Part shown: piece by piece, positions 9,129-19,014 of the stretch | Numbering within the stretch: position 1 is the first letter of the stretch | Layout of the letters: every line of letters begins with the position of its first letter | Assembly: GCF_001655055.1 (NCBI RefSeq) | Contig: NZ_LXEW01000031.1 | Span: 62,001-126,000, forward strand | Source: Providencia heimbachae ATCC 35613 | Lineage (GTDB): Bacteria > Pseudomonadota > Gammaproteobacteria > Enterobacterales > Enterobacteriaceae | Reading direction: 5' to 3' | DNA length: 64,000 nt | The notes under the pieces: model-generated | The model's database searches: none | What the model saw: only the letters and a program-made list of their open reading frames with translations | What the model was told of the DNA's origin: nothing | Program-made: the position numbers and the translations under genes

Positions 9129-10860
9129 AGTTGGTGAGAGGTGCAAACCATATTGCCTGCTGCCCACTAATCAGCCTCTCCTGATTAATCCACGTAAATG
9201 GTGCGGGCACTTGCGTTTGTAACCTAACCTCGGGTTCTCCCTTTTGGGCCGTTAATGTGGGTGTTAAAACCACAGGTTCTGGCCCATAGATTGCCGCTGA
9301 GGTTGAATCTCGCTCACTGCGGCCACCACAGACTACCCATAATTGGTTTAATGTTGCGATAGCATAAGGAATAAAGTCTGCACGCCCTGTTGGCGGGTTT
9401 TCAACCGAAAATAGATGGCTTTCAATCTCAACTTTCAAATCACTTGGTAAACCCGCTGGCGCAGCAATAATATCAGCACGCAATGTGCTATATAGCCCCG
9501 CAAGCTCCGGCACTTCGAGTTCATGAGCTGCGGCCAATGCGATACGCCCAATCGGCGTTACTGTGACACTTACGGCATTGCCTGCACTTGCCCAACCACT
9601 ATCACGTTCATTGAGATGAGTCACCCGATAACGCGCCAATATTTCCCCTGCTGGCCCTGCTAGTACAACGGTATGATACAGCTTATCGACATCAATTTCA
9701 GGATAGCTCCCTACGATATAGCCTTGACCTGTAGAGGCAGCTTTACCCAGAGTTTGCTCAAAAATGCCGCCTTGTTTTTCCGCATGAGTGAGTAGCACGT
9801 TAGGGTCATTGGTATAGGGCAATGCTGAAAGCTCAGGTAATACCAATAATTCATTTTTACCCACTTTAATGGCGTCCAGCGCAGATATGGATTTTTCCCA
9901 CTGCGCAGCAATCAGTGTGGTTTGCGCTATTGTCGTTGTTGCATTGATATCTGTTGGGCTACGATGGAATGCAAGCGTAGGGAAATACAAATCAGGTCGG
10001 CGTTTGGCTAGCAACGCATTACGCTGTTTATCCGCTTCATCTAAATCAATGGTTGCACTGTAAATACCGTTCAATCCCGGCTCAAGTTCTAAGGGGCTCA
10101 ATACCGGGGATTGTGCAACTTTGTGCCCTGACGGTGCCCAAACACTTGAGCCACCATTGTAATAAAGTTGCCCTTTGGTGATAGGATTGGTTTCAATACC
10201 ACTGCGTGTTGCACAAATCACCCATATTCCATTAAGGGCACTCATATGTTGAACATGCGCGACGGTTGAGTGATCTCCGAGCATTTCGGCCGGTGTTGCA
10301 TTTGGCATCATACGGTCTGAAACTGAATGCCAACCAATGATCTGAGCACCTTCTAATGCCGCTAAACGAACATATTGCCAGTAGGTGTCGTCGTAGCAAA
10401 TTAACAATGCAATACGGCCTATTAGGGTTTCAAAGGTTTTTACCCCGGTATTCCCCGGCGCAAATACTTTTTGATCTTGGGAATTCAGCCCAATTTTACG
10501 ATATTTACCAATAATTCCTTCGGGTCCCATCAGTACCGCAGAATTATAAGCCAACCCGCTTTCACTATCACGCTCAGCAATACCTACGCTCATGTACATC
10601 CCAGTACGCGCTAATATTGGTAAAATTGCCGCTGTCGTTTTTCCCGGAATAGTATCTAAATAAGGGGCTAATTCAGTTGAGTCTGAAAATAAATATCCAC
10701 TCACTGCTGTTTCGGGAAAAACGGCATAATTCACACCTTGTTCCGCAACTTTTTCTGTTGCTTCAACTAAACGTCGAATATTTCCCGTTAAATCGCCCCA
10801 TGCAGGAATAAAATCAACCGCAGCAACTTTACTGCTTTTTTTAATTTCAGAAGGATTCAT
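9127..10860 (-). CDS. Double-domain nitrilase-superfamily hydrolase, second domain degenerate
   Basis: A 577-residue cytoplasmic protein made of two C-N hydrolase domains. Domain 1 keeps the catalytic triad: Glu50 (VFPETA), Lys122 (KYRKIGL) and Cys155 (LLICYDD). Domain 2 (from about residue 315) keeps Glu343 (VLPELSALP), but the Lys position is Val413 (YRVTHL) and the Cys position is Ala445 (RIALAAAHELEVPE), so it is probably inactive. The superfamily hydrolyses amides, nitriles or carbamates; the substrate is unknown. The neighbouring oxalate genes make an oxalate-related amide such as oxamate an attractive but unproven guess. It is transcribed leftward after its own 296-base upstream gap. 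Confidence 0.85.
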   Translation of the reverse strand: MNPSEIKKSSKVAAVDFIPAWGDLTGNIRRLVEATEKVAEQGVNYAVFPETAVSGYLFSDSTELAPYLDTIPGKTTAAILPILARTGMYMSVGIAERDSESGLAYNSAVLMGPEGIIGKYRKIGLNSQDQKVFAPGNTGVKTFETLIGRIALLICYDDTYWQYVRLAALEGAQIIGWHSVSDRMMPNATPAEMLGDHSTVAHVQHMSALNGIWVICATRSGIETNPITKGQLYYNGGSSVWAPSGHKVAQSPVLSPLELEPGLNGIYSATIDLDEADKQRNALLAKRRPDLYFPTLAFHRSPTDINATTTIAQTTLIAAQWEKSISALDAIKVGKNELLVLPELSALPYTNDPNVLLTHAEKQGGIFEQTLGKAASTGQGYIVGSYPEIDVDKLYHTVVLAGPAGEILARYRVTHLNERDSGWASAGNAVSVTVTPIGRIALAAAHELEVPELAGLYSTLRADIIAAPAGLPSDLKVEIESHLFSVENPPTGRADFIPYAIATLNQLWVVCGGRSERDSTSAAIYGPEPVVLTPTLTAQKGEPEVRLQTQVPAPFTWINQERLISGQQAIWFAPLTN

Positions 10861-11120
10861 ATTATAGCCCTTATTTTATTATGCTATTTAATAAAAATAA
10901 AAATACTCACCATTAATTAAGTTAAAAGTGAATAGCTGTTAAATTGATTTTTCGGCCAATTTATTGATGCATTTTGTGATATAAAATTGATAATGAAATT
11001 AAATAAAAATTAATTTAGATTGGTTATATTTCATGTTGTGACATTTAAATAAGATTGTCATTTTTGGATTTAATTATTATTTTTAATAACTGAAAGATGA
11101 CGGAGATAATCACCATAAAT
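10861..11120. other. AT-rich intergenic region upstream of the nitrilase gene
   Basis: About 260 bases without a gene, very AT-rich. It presumably holds the promoter of the leftward nitrilase gene, but no convincing -35/-10 pair or operator could be fixed. It ends at the terminator hairpin downstream of the frc paralogue. Confidence 0.5.
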
Positions 11121-11151
11121 AAAGAGCCTAATAAATTAAACTAGGCTCTTT
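11121..11151 (-). terminator. Terminator after the frc-like paralogue
   Basis: The stem AAAGAGCCTA (11121-11130) pairs with TAGGCTCTTT (11142-11151) around an 11-base AT loop, and lies just past the stop codon at 11157. The T-rich ends make it plausible in both directions. It separates the oxalate block from the nitrilase gene. Confidence 0.8.
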
Positions 11152-11156
11152 TATCA

Positions 11157-12413
11157 TTAAATCGCTTTATTCTTTCTCATTTCAGAAATTTGCTCATCGC
11201 TATAACCAAGTTCTTTCAAAATTTCATTATTGTGCTCGCCGAGTAATGGGGCACTTTTAATTTCAGGGGTAAATCCAGAGAATTTCATCGGACAGCCTAC
11301 GGTTAAATAGGAACCTCGCTTAGGCTGCTGAACCTCAACAATCGAGCCACTACCTCGCAATGAAGGGTCTTCCATAATTTCTTTCATGCTTAATACCGCA
11401 GAGCAAGGCACATCAAATTGATCAAAATAATCGGTTAACTCATGCTTATCTTTATCTTTGGCAATTTCTTCAATGGCATCCCATACATCTTGAATATGGC
11501 TTACTCGTGCTTGCGTTGTTGCAAAAGCGGGATCCGTTTTCCATTCAGGACGCCCTATTGCATCACAGGTGTTTTCCCAGTTATGGTCTTGGTTAATAAA
11601 GTAAATATATGCATTTGGGTCGGTATCACTCCCTTTGCATTTGAGCATTGTACCCGGCTGGCCACCGCCACTGGCATTGCCACCACGAGGAACTGCATCA
11701 CCAAACTCGCCGTTCGGATACTGAGGGTACTCTTCCAAAAAACCAAATTTATCGAGTCGCTGTTGATCACGCAATTTAACTCGGCATAAATTCAGTACCG
11801 CATCTTGCATCGACATGGTCACACGTTGCCCTTTACCGGTTTTTTCTCGGTGCAGCAATGCCGTTAGCAACCCAATCAATAAGTGCATCCCTGTATTGCT
11901 ATCCCCTAATGCCGCAGCGCTGACTGTTGGGGGACCATCAGGGAAACCCGTAGTTGAAGCTGCACCTCCCGCCGATTGCGCGACATTTTCATAGGCTTTG
12001 ACATTTGCATAAGGGGAATTTTCGTTGAACCCTTTGATCGAGCCAAAAATTAAACGTGGATTTAATTCTTGTATGTGCTCCCATGTAAATCCCATATGGT
12101 CGATAGCACCAGGATGAAAATTTTCAACTAATACATCAGCTTGACGTATCAATTTTTCCATTACCTCTTTGCCTTCAGGGGTTTTGGTATTTAACTCTAA
12201 AGAACGTTTATTGCTATTTAGCATGGTAAAATATAACGCATCCACATCTGGAATATCGCGCAGTTGAGTACGCGTAACATCCCCGACTTCTGGCCGCTCA
12301 ATCTTAATCACATCAGCACCAAACCACGCTAACATTTGAGTGCAGGATGGACCCGATTGAACCCCTGTAAAATCAAGAACGCGTATCCCATCAAGCGGTT
12401 TTGAAGAAGCCAT
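11157..12413 (-). CDS. Formyl-CoA:oxalate CoA-transferase-like paralogue (class III CoA transferase)
   Basis: A 418-residue class III (CaiB/BaiF) CoA transferase, highly similar throughout to the frc product at 15445-16695. The catalytic Asp is present in [12 protein letters not shown] (residue 171). Substrate-pocket residues differ. [10 protein letters not shown] of Frc is [10 protein letters not shown] here, the glycine loop [10 protein letters not shown] reads [10 protein letters not shown], and CKGWETD reads CKGSDTD. Three Trp residues near the active site are therefore lost. In E. coli the equivalent slot beside yfdV is held by yfdE (acetyl-CoA:oxalate CoA-transferase). This copy may use another acyl-CoA donor or acceptor; that is inference. 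It probably transcribes from the frc-oxc side and ends at a clear terminator. Confidence 0.88.
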   Translation of the reverse strand: MASSKPLDGIRVLDFTGVQSGPSCTQMLAWFGADVIKIERPEVGDVTRTQLRDIPDVDALYFTMLNSNKRSLELNTKTPEGKEVMEKLIRQADVLVENFHPGAIDHMGFTWEHIQELNPRLIFGSIKGFNENSPYANVKAYENVAQSAGGAASTTGFPDGPPTVSAAALGDSNTGMHLLIGLLTALLHREKTGKGQRVTMSMQDAVLNLCRVKLRDQQRLDKFGFLEEYPQYPNGEFGDAVPRGGNASGGGQPGTMLKCKGSDTDPNAYIYFINQDHNWENTCDAIGRPEWKTDPAFATTQARVSHIQDVWDAIEEIAKDKDKHELTDYFDQFDVPCSAVLSMKEIMEDPSLRGSGSIVEVQQPKRGSYLTVGCPMKFSGFTPEIKSAPLLGEHNNEILKELGYSDEQISEMRKNKAI

Positions 12414-12450
12414 GATTTACCTTTTTGTGAAATTGCTATGTACCAAAAAA

Positions 12451-12564
12451 AATTCAAGTTGCTTGTAGGCGCAGAGTAAAGATAACCGAGAGCCGCGATA
12501 AACTCTATGATTCGGGTAACTGAGCAAATGCAACACCCAAGCAACTTGAAGTATGACGGGTATC
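12451..12564. repeat. ERIC-related repeat
   Basis: About 114 bases bounded by the 13-bp inverted ends TTCAAGTTGCTTG (12453-12465) and CAAGCAACTTGAA (12538-12550). The right-end tail GAAGTATGACGGGTATC is shared with the ERIC copy at 9112-9128. The interior differs from the standard ERIC core. It sits between yfdV and the frc paralogue and would form a long hairpin in the transcript. Confidence 0.78.
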
Positions 12565-12565
12565 G

Positions 12566-13522
12566 TTATGAAACCATCCGTGCAATATATATCCATGCCG
12601 GAGCGGCGATAACAAAGCCAAGCACACTTACAGCGAGTGAAGCGGTTCCTGTTCGTGTGTAGAGGTTAAAGCGGCTTGCGATAATAATTCCTGAGAACGC
12701 CGGTGGTAACGCGCCTGCCAATACCATCATCTGCAATTGCTCTGAACCCATATTGAACATCATTCCGGCAAGCAACATCAATCCCGGCATTAGCACTAAT
12801 TTTAATAAGGTGTTGTAAACAATTTCCCCATCAAACTCGAACTTATTCGCTGCTAATGTTAGACCCGCAGCAAAGACGGCAACACCTGAGTTTGCTTTTG
12901 CAATTAAATCGAATGTTGGGTCCCAAACTGTTGGAACTTTCACACCTATCAGCACTAATGCTGTTGCTAATACCGGAGCCCATACCACTGGTTCTTTAAA
13001 TGCAGAGATGAGTGCGTCCATACCACCACCCCCTTTCTTACCTTCCGCATCAGCAGGATTGAGTAAAAAGAGGCCTATCGGGATGGTAATCGCATTAACA
13101 ATGATAGAGATAATTGCAATCACTAAACCTGTTGAGACGGTTTCGCCATAAATAGGGTCGAGTACCGCAAAACCTAAAAAACCAATGGTCGGAGAACCTG
13201 CAATTAATGCGCATACTGCGGCTTCGCCACGCGTATGTTTAAAGATATATTTACAACTGAAGAATGAGAAAAAGAAACAAGCCAACAACACAACAAACGA
13301 AATAATAGTCAGCTTGGCATCCGCAAATATCATTTCTCGATTAGCGCGAGCGATTGATACAAATAATGCTGCAGGTAATGCGTAATTCAATACCAGCTTA
13401 TTAAATGCTTTAGCCTGATCGCTAGTAAACACATTGCGTTTACCACTCACATAACCTAAAGCCATAATAATAATGATAGGCAATAGGTCACTCATAAAAA
13501 TTTTATACATAAAGTCAGCCAT
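12566..13522 (-). CDS. yfdV: AEC-family permease YfdV-like
   Basis: A 318-residue protein with about ten transmembrane helices, of the auxin efflux carrier family. The start beginning [24 protein letters not shown] at 13522 has an AGGTGG ribosome-binding site. A GTG at 13531 is inside that site and is rejected. E. coli YfdV (about 314 residues) occupies the same place, downstream of frc-oxc. The family moves organic anions, so oxalate uptake or oxalate/formate exchange fits the context, but no transport specificity can be read. Its stop lies just before the ERIC-related repeat. Confidence 0.86.
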   Translation of the reverse strand: MADFMYKIFMSDLLPIIIIMALGYVSGKRNVFTSDQAKAFNKLVLNYALPAALFVSIARANREMIFADAKLTIISFVVLLACFFFSFFSCKYIFKHTRGEAAVCALIAGSPTIGFLGFAVLDPIYGETVSTGLVIAIISIIVNAITIPIGLFLLNPADAEGKKGGGGMDALISAFKEPVVWAPVLATALVLIGVKVPTVWDPTFDLIAKANSGVAVFAAGLTLAANKFEFDGEIVYNTLLKLVLMPGLMLLAGMMFNMGSEQLQMMVLAGALPPAFSGIIIASRFNLYTRTGTASLAVSVLGFVIAAPAWIYIARMVS

Positions 13523-13555
13523 AAGACCCACCTATTTTTGGCAACAAAGATGCTT

Positions 13556-13582
13556 ACGCCACTTATTTAAAATGAGTGGCGT
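13556..13582 (-). other. Intercistronic hairpin between oxc and yfdV
   Basis: The perfect 8-bp stem ACGCCACT (13556-13563) pairs with AGTGGCGT (13575-13582) around an 11-base loop. No T run follows on the minus strand, so it looks more like an mRNA-processing or stabilising hairpin than a terminator. Confidence 0.55.
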
Positions 13583-13593
13583 GGGTTAAAATT

Positions 13594-13670
13594 ATATCCA
13601 TCACTCTTCAAGGTACTTAAGTGCTACATTCGCTCTGCTCTGACAAGCACCTTGAATTATTTGCGGTATA
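13594..13670. repeat. Degenerate ERIC-like fragment
   Basis: About 77 bases between oxc and yfdV with imperfect inverted ends (CTTCAAGGTACTT against AAGCACCTTGAAT) and the TATCC...GCGGTATA edges seen in other short repeats of this window. It is probably a remnant of the same repeat family. Confidence 0.5.
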
Positions 13671-13676
13671 TAAGCG

Positions 13677-15380
13677 TTAATTCTTCACAACAGATTTCGG
13701 ATTTAAGTTACCAATATGGCCGCTTTCCGTTCCAACCGCAGGGTCAATAACCACATTTATTAAGGTTGGATTACCCGATGTTAAACCGGCTTTCAGCGCT
13801 TGCTGAATCTCGGCTGGTGTCGTCGCGTTATAGCCAATTCCACCAAAAGCTTCTATCATTTTGTCGTAACGAGCCGCGCCCATTAAACTGGTTGGCGAAG
13901 GGTCTTGATCCCCATGTAAGTTCACACCGTCACCACGGTAAATTCCGCCATTATTGAAAATTAAAATGGTTACGGGCAGCTTATAACGGCAAATGGTATC
14001 GATTTCCATACCACTAAAACCAAATGCACTGTCACCTTCAATCGCGACAACTGGTTTACCGCTCGTAACGGCGGCACCCACGGCATAACCCATACCCACA
14101 CCCATTACACCCCATGTGCCACAGTCTAAGCGTTTACGAGGTTCATACATATCGATGATATTACGTCCATTATCGAGTGTGTTAGCGCCCTCATTGACGA
14201 CATAAGCATCTTTATGATCCACCAGCACATCACGAATAGCCCGTAATGCATTGAAATAGTTCATTGGTGAAGTGTCGGTATTGAGTTTAGAAGCCATTTT
14301 CTCGACATTGGCTTTCTTGTGTTCATCAATACTTGCCAGCCAATCATTCGGAGATTTCACTGGCGTTGATTTTAATCCCGCCAATAAGGCCTCAATACTT
14401 GAATAAATATCGCCAACAATCGGCGCTGTAATTGGGCGATTACTATCAATTTCAGTTGGCTCTATATCGAGTTGAATAAATTGGGTTTCTGATGACCAGT
14501 GTTTGCCTTTACCGTGATCAAGTAACCAGTTCAGGCGAGCACCCATCAAGACAACCACATCGGCGCTAGAGAGTGCATATGAACGCGCGGATGCCGCGGA
14601 TTGAGGATGCGTATCAGGTAACAATCCTTTTGCCATCGACATCGGCAGATAAGGAATTCCTGTTGTTTCAATAAATTGACGAATATTATCATCCGCTTGT
14701 GCATACGCTGCACCTTTACCCAGAATAATCAGTGGGCGCTTAGCCGATGCCAACAATTTTAGGGCTTTATTCACCGATGCAGGTGAAGGAAGCTGCCTTG
14801 GCGCTGGGTCTTCAACGACAAAAATCGTTTTATCCGCTTCGTCTTTATCCATCACTGCGGCTAATACCTCAGTGGTTAAATCAAGATAAACGCCGCCCGG
14901 ACGACCTGAAACTGAAGCACGTATTGCTCTTGCTAACGCAATACCCAAATCTTCCGGTTTATTCACACGATAAGAAGCCTTCACAAATGGCTTCGCCGTA
15001 TTCATTTGGTCTAACTCTTCATAGTCGCCCTGCTGTAAATCAATAATCGCTCTATCGCTCGAGCCACTGATTTGGATCATTGGGAAACCATTAGTTGTCG
15101 CATTTGCCAGAGCAACTAATCCGTTTAAAAAGCCGGGAGCAGAAACCGTAAGGCAAATTCCCGGTTTTTGGGTAATAAAACCGCTAATCGCTGCGGCATT
15201 TCCCGCCGACTGTTCGTGACGAAATCCGATGTAACGTATGCCTTCTGCTTGTGCATGTCTTGCCATGTCAGTGACTGGAATACCAACAACACCGTAGATT
15301 GTATCGATGCCATTTTTTTTCAGCGCATCAACAATAATATGCATACCATCAGTCAGGTTTTGGGTTTGATCAGCAGACAT
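13677..15380 (-). CDS. oxc: Oxalyl-CoA decarboxylase
   Basis: A 567-residue thiamine-diphosphate enzyme converting oxalyl-CoA to formyl-CoA and CO2. Visible features are the catalytic Glu in GFRHEQSAG (about residue 56) and the ThDP/Mg2+ motif that starts GDSAFGFSG and ends in NN (from about residue 448). The length and the closing segment NLNPKSVVKN fit the Oxc family (E. coli YfdU, 564 residues). GAGGT precedes the ATG. It is encoded 64 bases downstream of frc and shares a cycle with it: Frc moves CoA from formyl-CoA to oxalate, and Oxc regenerates formyl-CoA. The products are CO2 and formate, the substrate of the formate dehydrogenase encoded upstream. Confidence 0.95.
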   Translation of the reverse strand: MSADQTQNLTDGMHIIVDALKKNGIDTIYGVVGIPVTDMARHAQAEGIRYIGFRHEQSAGNAAAISGFITQKPGICLTVSAPGFLNGLVALANATTNGFPMIQISGSSDRAIIDLQQGDYEELDQMNTAKPFVKASYRVNKPEDLGIALARAIRASVSGRPGGVYLDLTTEVLAAVMDKDEADKTIFVVEDPAPRQLPSPASVNKALKLLASAKRPLIILGKGAAYAQADDNIRQFIETTGIPYLPMSMAKGLLPDTHPQSAASARSYALSSADVVVLMGARLNWLLDHGKGKHWSSETQFIQLDIEPTEIDSNRPITAPIVGDIYSSIEALLAGLKSTPVKSPNDWLASIDEHKKANVEKMASKLNTDTSPMNYFNALRAIRDVLVDHKDAYVVNEGANTLDNGRNIIDMYEPRKRLDCGTWGVMGVGMGYAVGAAVTSGKPVVAIEGDSAFGFSGMEIDTICRYKLPVTILIFNNGGIYRGDGVNLHGDQDPSPTSLMGAARYDKMIEAFGGIGYNATTPAEIQQALKAGLTSGNPTLINVVIDPAVGTESGHIGNLNPKSVVKN

Positions 15381-15444
15381 ATCTACCTCATAAATAACAA
15401 CGTAAAAGATTGTTGGAAGCGACTAATCACTTCCAACTTTAAAA

Positions 15445-16695
15445 CTAAATCGCTTTACTGGCTCGCATAGATGCAATTTCATCTGCGCTATAACCTAGCT
15501 CAGTCAGGACTTCGTCAGTGTGCTCACCTAACAATGGCGCACTTTTTATCTCGGGGGTAAATGAAGAGAATTTCATTGGGCAGCCGACCGTGAGGTAAGT
15601 ACCGCGCTTTGGTTGCTCAACTTCAACAATACTGCCACTGCCACGCAGAGATTCATCTCGAGCAATTTCACGCATACTCAATACGGGTGCACAAGGAACA
15701 CCATATTTACTCAAGTATTCAACGGCTTCATGCTTATCTTTCGTGGCCAAGAATTTTTCAATTTCAGCAAAAATATCAAAAATATGCGGTTGGCGAGCTT
15801 TAGGCGTACTGTAAGCAGGGTCGGTTGCCCATTCCGGTTTTTCAATGGCAATACAGGTTTGCTCCCAGTCTTGCTCTTGAATGGTGAAATAAATATAGGC
15901 GTTCGGGTCAGTTTCCCAGCCTTTACATTTTAAAATCCAGCCCGGTTGACCTCCGCCTCCCGCATTACCGCCACGCGGTACCGCATCACCGAATTCACCA
16001 TTTGGATACTGCGGATACTCTTCAAGGTAACCTATTTTCTCTAAACGTTGCTGGTCACGAAGTTTTACACGACATAAGTTCAAGACCGCATCTTGCATCG
16101 ACATGGTGACACGCTGGCCTTTACCCGTTTTCTCACGGTGCAGTAGCGCAGCTAATAAACCAATTAACAGGTGCATGCCGGTATTGCTGTCACCCAGAGC
16201 CGCGGCACTCACTAACGGTGGGCCATCCCAAAAACCGGTTGTAGATGCCGCACCACCCGCCGCTTGAGCGACGTTTTCATAGGCTTTAACATTCGCATAT
16301 GGGGAATTATCATCGAAACCTTTGATTGAACCAAAAATTAAGCGGGGATTAAGTTCTTGAATGTGCTCCCATGTGAAGCCCATATGATCGATTGCGCCGG
16401 GATGGAAATTTTCAACAAGGACGTCGGCTTGTTTAATCAGCCGTTCCATCACTTCTTTCCCTTCTGGCGTTTTGGTATTTAATTCAACGGAACGCTTATT
16501 ACTGTTTAGCATTGTAAAGTAAAGCGCATCAACATCTGGAATATCTCTTAATTGATTGCGCGTCACATCACCGACGCCAGGACGCTCAATTTTGATTACG
16601 TCTGCGCCGAACCACGCTAACATTTGAGTACACGATGGGCCGGATTGCACACCGGTAAAATCAAGTACTTTAATGCCTTGTAAAGGAAGATCCAT
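15445..16695 (-). CDS. frc: Formyl-CoA:oxalate CoA-transferase
   Basis: A 416-residue class III CoA transferase, the same length as E. coli Frc/YfdW and almost collinear with it. The catalytic Asp169 is in [12 protein letters not shown]. The glycine-rich loop [10 protein letters not shown] (about 244-253) and Trp156 (GFWDGPP) are intact, unlike in the paralogue at 11157-12413. It transfers CoA from formyl-CoA to oxalate, giving oxalyl-CoA for Oxc. In acid-exposed enterobacteria the frc-oxc pair contributes to oxalate-dependent acid tolerance. It is the first gene of the leftward oxalate block, behind a 700-base AT-rich leader. Confidence 0.95.
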   Translation of the reverse strand: MDLPLQGIKVLDFTGVQSGPSCTQMLAWFGADVIKIERPGVGDVTRNQLRDIPDVDALYFTMLNSNKRSVELNTKTPEGKEVMERLIKQADVLVENFHPGAIDHMGFTWEHIQELNPRLIFGSIKGFDDNSPYANVKAYENVAQAAGGAASTTGFWDGPPLVSAAALGDSNTGMHLLIGLLAALLHREKTGKGQRVTMSMQDAVLNLCRVKLRDQQRLEKIGYLEEYPQYPNGEFGDAVPRGGNAGGGGQPGWILKCKGWETDPNAYIYFTIQEQDWEQTCIAIEKPEWATDPAYSTPKARQPHIFDIFAEIEKFLATKDKHEAVEYLSKYGVPCAPVLSMREIARDESLRGSGSIVEVEQPKRGTYLTVGCPMKFSSFTPEIKSAPLLGEHTDEVLTELGYSADEIASMRASKAI

Positions 16696-17338
16696 ACGTT
16701 ACCTCTTTATTTAGCTATCATGAATGGCATAAATTGAATTTCTATTATTTAGCTGTATTAAAAAGATATTTTTTAAATAAAAATCATTATATTAAAATGT
16801 ATTACCTAAGTAATACTTATTAACTATTTGTATTAAATATTGCCGCTAATGTCCAGTCATTCATTTTACTTGCATCTATTTAAGCCATTCACCTAAAATC
16901 AATCTAATTACAGTCATTAATCTTTTCACTATTCAATAATTGATAATAAAAAAATTCAAATCATCTAAATAAGCCATTTAAGATAATCAATATTAGACTA
17001 AAAAATAAAACTTAACTTAAATTGCTTAAATAAAAAACAAATGAAATTATTATATAAATAAATAACAACACTGAAAATAACAATTAAATATCAATTAGAT
17101 AACTGCAATTATAAATATAATTATTAGATTGTAAAAAATAATTCAATAATATCGTACTTATTGTTGATTTAAATTCAACACATAAAATACGCATAATATG
17201 AACATCAATATTTGATATATATTTTCAATTACGTCTTATTTAGATTAAATTTAAATATTCTAATTTAGTGCTAAATATAAATTAAGTGATTTTTAATGCC
17301 GCTGTTTATTTCACCTAAATTCTATATTTTTTAAATAT
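16696..17338. other. Extremely AT-rich 640-bp region upstream of frc
   Basis: There is no plausible gene on either strand. Base composition is far from the flanks; for example, only 8 of 60 bases at 17041-17100 are G or C. Homopolymeric A and T tracts recur, suggesting intrinsically curved DNA. It must hold the promoter of the oxalate operon, but I could not choose a reliable one among many TATAAT-like strings. H-NS-type silencing is an inference from composition only. Confidence 0.6.
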
Positions 17339-17375
17339 AAAAAAACCCACAAACAGGTTTTATTGTTTGTGGGTT
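17339..17375 (-). terminator. Rho-independent terminator of fdoGHI
   Basis: On the minus strand an 11-bp perfect stem, AACCCACAAAC with GTTTGTGGGTT (17344-17354 with 17365-17375), is followed by seven T residues (A run 17339-17345 on plus). It lies 21 bases past the fdoI stop. Confidence 0.93.
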
Positions 17376-17396
17376 CGATATTAGCGACAAAGAAAT

Positions 17397-18062
17397 TTAG
17401 TTCTTCTCTTGCTGCTGTTTTTGCTGCTTTTGCTGCTTTTCTTTTTCAACGATTTCACGATACCAACGTGGGTGATGTTTTCTCGCCCAACCCCGTGTTA
17501 CCCATCCTTCAACCATCGCACGCACGGAACCTTTCACCCACATCGCTGCATAAGCATGCACAATAATCATAATGATCAGCGCAATAGCAGAAAGTGAATG
17601 CACTAAAATAGCGGCGCGGTATAGCGGGATTGGGAAATAGTCGGCAAAATAAGGACGCCACATAATCACACCGCTAATCACTAAAAGTAATAAGCAAATT
17701 GTGACAACCCAATATACCCCTTTTTGACCAAGGTTATATTGGCCAACATCTCCAGCCTCTTCATTTTTAAGTACTTTACCGATATTTTTTGCCCACTTAA
17801 TATCTTCTTTATTAACAAAGTTATGGTGGAAATAACGGAAGAACATAAAGACGAATAACAGGAACATCGCCGTTCCCACGAATGGGTGCAAAATCCGAGA
17901 CAGTTGCGGCGTACCTAAAATGTTCATAAACCAGTTTAGTGATGGGAAAAAGAAACCCAGCCCGCTAACGGCAGTGAACAAAAAGCAAATCACAACCGCC
18001 CAGTGATTGATCCTTTCTATCGGCTTATGACGGATAATTTTATCATTATCATCTGGTATCAT
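17397..18062 (-). CDS. fdoI: Formate dehydrogenase-O cytochrome b556 subunit FdoI
   Basis: A 221-residue membrane subunit with four hydrophobic helices and the His residues that ligate two b haems (for example in [18 protein letters not shown] and [10 protein letters not shown]). It anchors FdoGH in the inner membrane and passes electrons from formate to quinone. Its ATG overlaps the fdoH stop (ATGA). The C-terminus carries a Gln/Lys-rich tail ([11 protein letters not shown]), a short low-complexity extension of unknown role. Confidence 0.95.
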   Translation of the reverse strand: MIPDDNDKIIRHKPIERINHWAVVICFLFTAVSGLGFFFPSLNWFMNILGTPQLSRILHPFVGTAMFLLFVFMFFRYFHHNFVNKEDIKWAKNIGKVLKNEEAGDVGQYNLGQKGVYWVVTICLLLLVISGVIMWRPYFADYFPIPLYRAAILVHSLSAIALIIMIIVHAYAAMWVKGSVRAMVEGWVTRGWARKHHPRWYREIVEKEKQQKQQKQQQEKN

Positions 18063-19003
18063 TTCTGATCCTCCCCTTCTTTTGATTTCGAAGTGTCGGA
18101 TGACATTGCGTTATGCAAATCTTCCAGAGCCTCTTCTTCATCTTTCTTGGAGACGCGGTTCGGACCAATACCCACATAGTGGAAGATGGCCGCCGCAAAT
18201 GTTGCAGCAAAACCGACCGCTGCCAACGGCTTCCAGATACCTTTCCAGAAAGTCACAGTTGGGCTGATTGTCGGGTTTTCCGGCAATCCATGATACAACT
18301 GAGGTTTATCCGCATGATGTAGTACATACATCACGTGAGTACCACCCACGCCTTCTGGGTCATATAAACCAGCATTTGCATAGCCACGAGTTTTCAACTC
18401 ATCAACACGCTCACCAGCCATGTTGATCATGTCTTCTTTGCTACCAAAATGGATAGCACCCGTTGGACAGGTTTTCACGCAAGCGGGTTCTTGGCCGACT
18501 TCAACACGGTCAACACACAGCGTACATTTGTATGCACGGTTATCGTCCTTATTGATGCGCGGTACGTCGAACGGACAACCTGCGATACAGTAACCACAAC
18601 CAATACAGTGCTCTGATTGGAAATCAACGATACCGTTTTTGTATTGAACAATTGCCCCTTCTGCTGGACACGCCTTCAAACAACCCGGATCAGCACAGTG
18701 CATGCAACCGTCTTTACGAATAAGCCATTCGAAACGGTCATTCTCTTCAACTTCAGAGAAGCGCATTACCGTCCATGATTTAGCGGTCAAGTCCGTTGGG
18801 TTATCATATACCCCAACGTTAGTCCCGATTTTGTCACGGATATCGTTCCACTCTGAACACGCGACCTGACAGGCTTTACAGCCAATACAGGTCGTGACGT
18901 CAATCAGCTTAGCAACCTCTTCCTTGTAGTCCCGCACCTGAGGTGCGGGCGTCAGGGAATTGGTGGCCGAGCGACGAATAATGTCCTGTGATTGCATTGA
19001 CAT
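18059..19003 (-). CDS. fdoH: Formate dehydrogenase-O iron-sulfur subunit FdoH
   Basis: A 314-residue electron-transfer subunit. Four Cys clusters for [4Fe-4S] centres are visible in order: [41 protein letters not shown] and [22 protein letters not shown] single C-terminal transmembrane helix (about residues 255-275, [20 protein letters not shown]) anchors it with its bulk in the periplasm. It starts 11 bases after fdoG and overlaps fdoI by 4. Confidence 0.96.
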   Translation of the reverse strand: MSMQSQDIIRRSATNSLTPAPQVRDYKEEVAKLIDVTTCIGCKACQVACSEWNDIRDKIGTNVGVYDNPTDLTAKSWTVMRFSEVEENDRFEWLIRKDGCMHCADPGCLKACPAEGAIVQYKNGIVDFQSEHCIGCGYCIAGCPFDVPRINKDDNRAYKCTLCVDRVEVGQEPACVKTCPTGAIHFGSKEDMINMAGERVDELKTRGYANAGLYDPEGVGGTHVMYVLHHADKPQLYHGLPENPTISPTVTFWKGIWKPLAAVGFAATFAAAIFHYVGIGPNRVSKKDEEEALEDLHNAMSSDTSKSKEGEDQK

Positions 19004-19014
19004 AATTTATCTCC

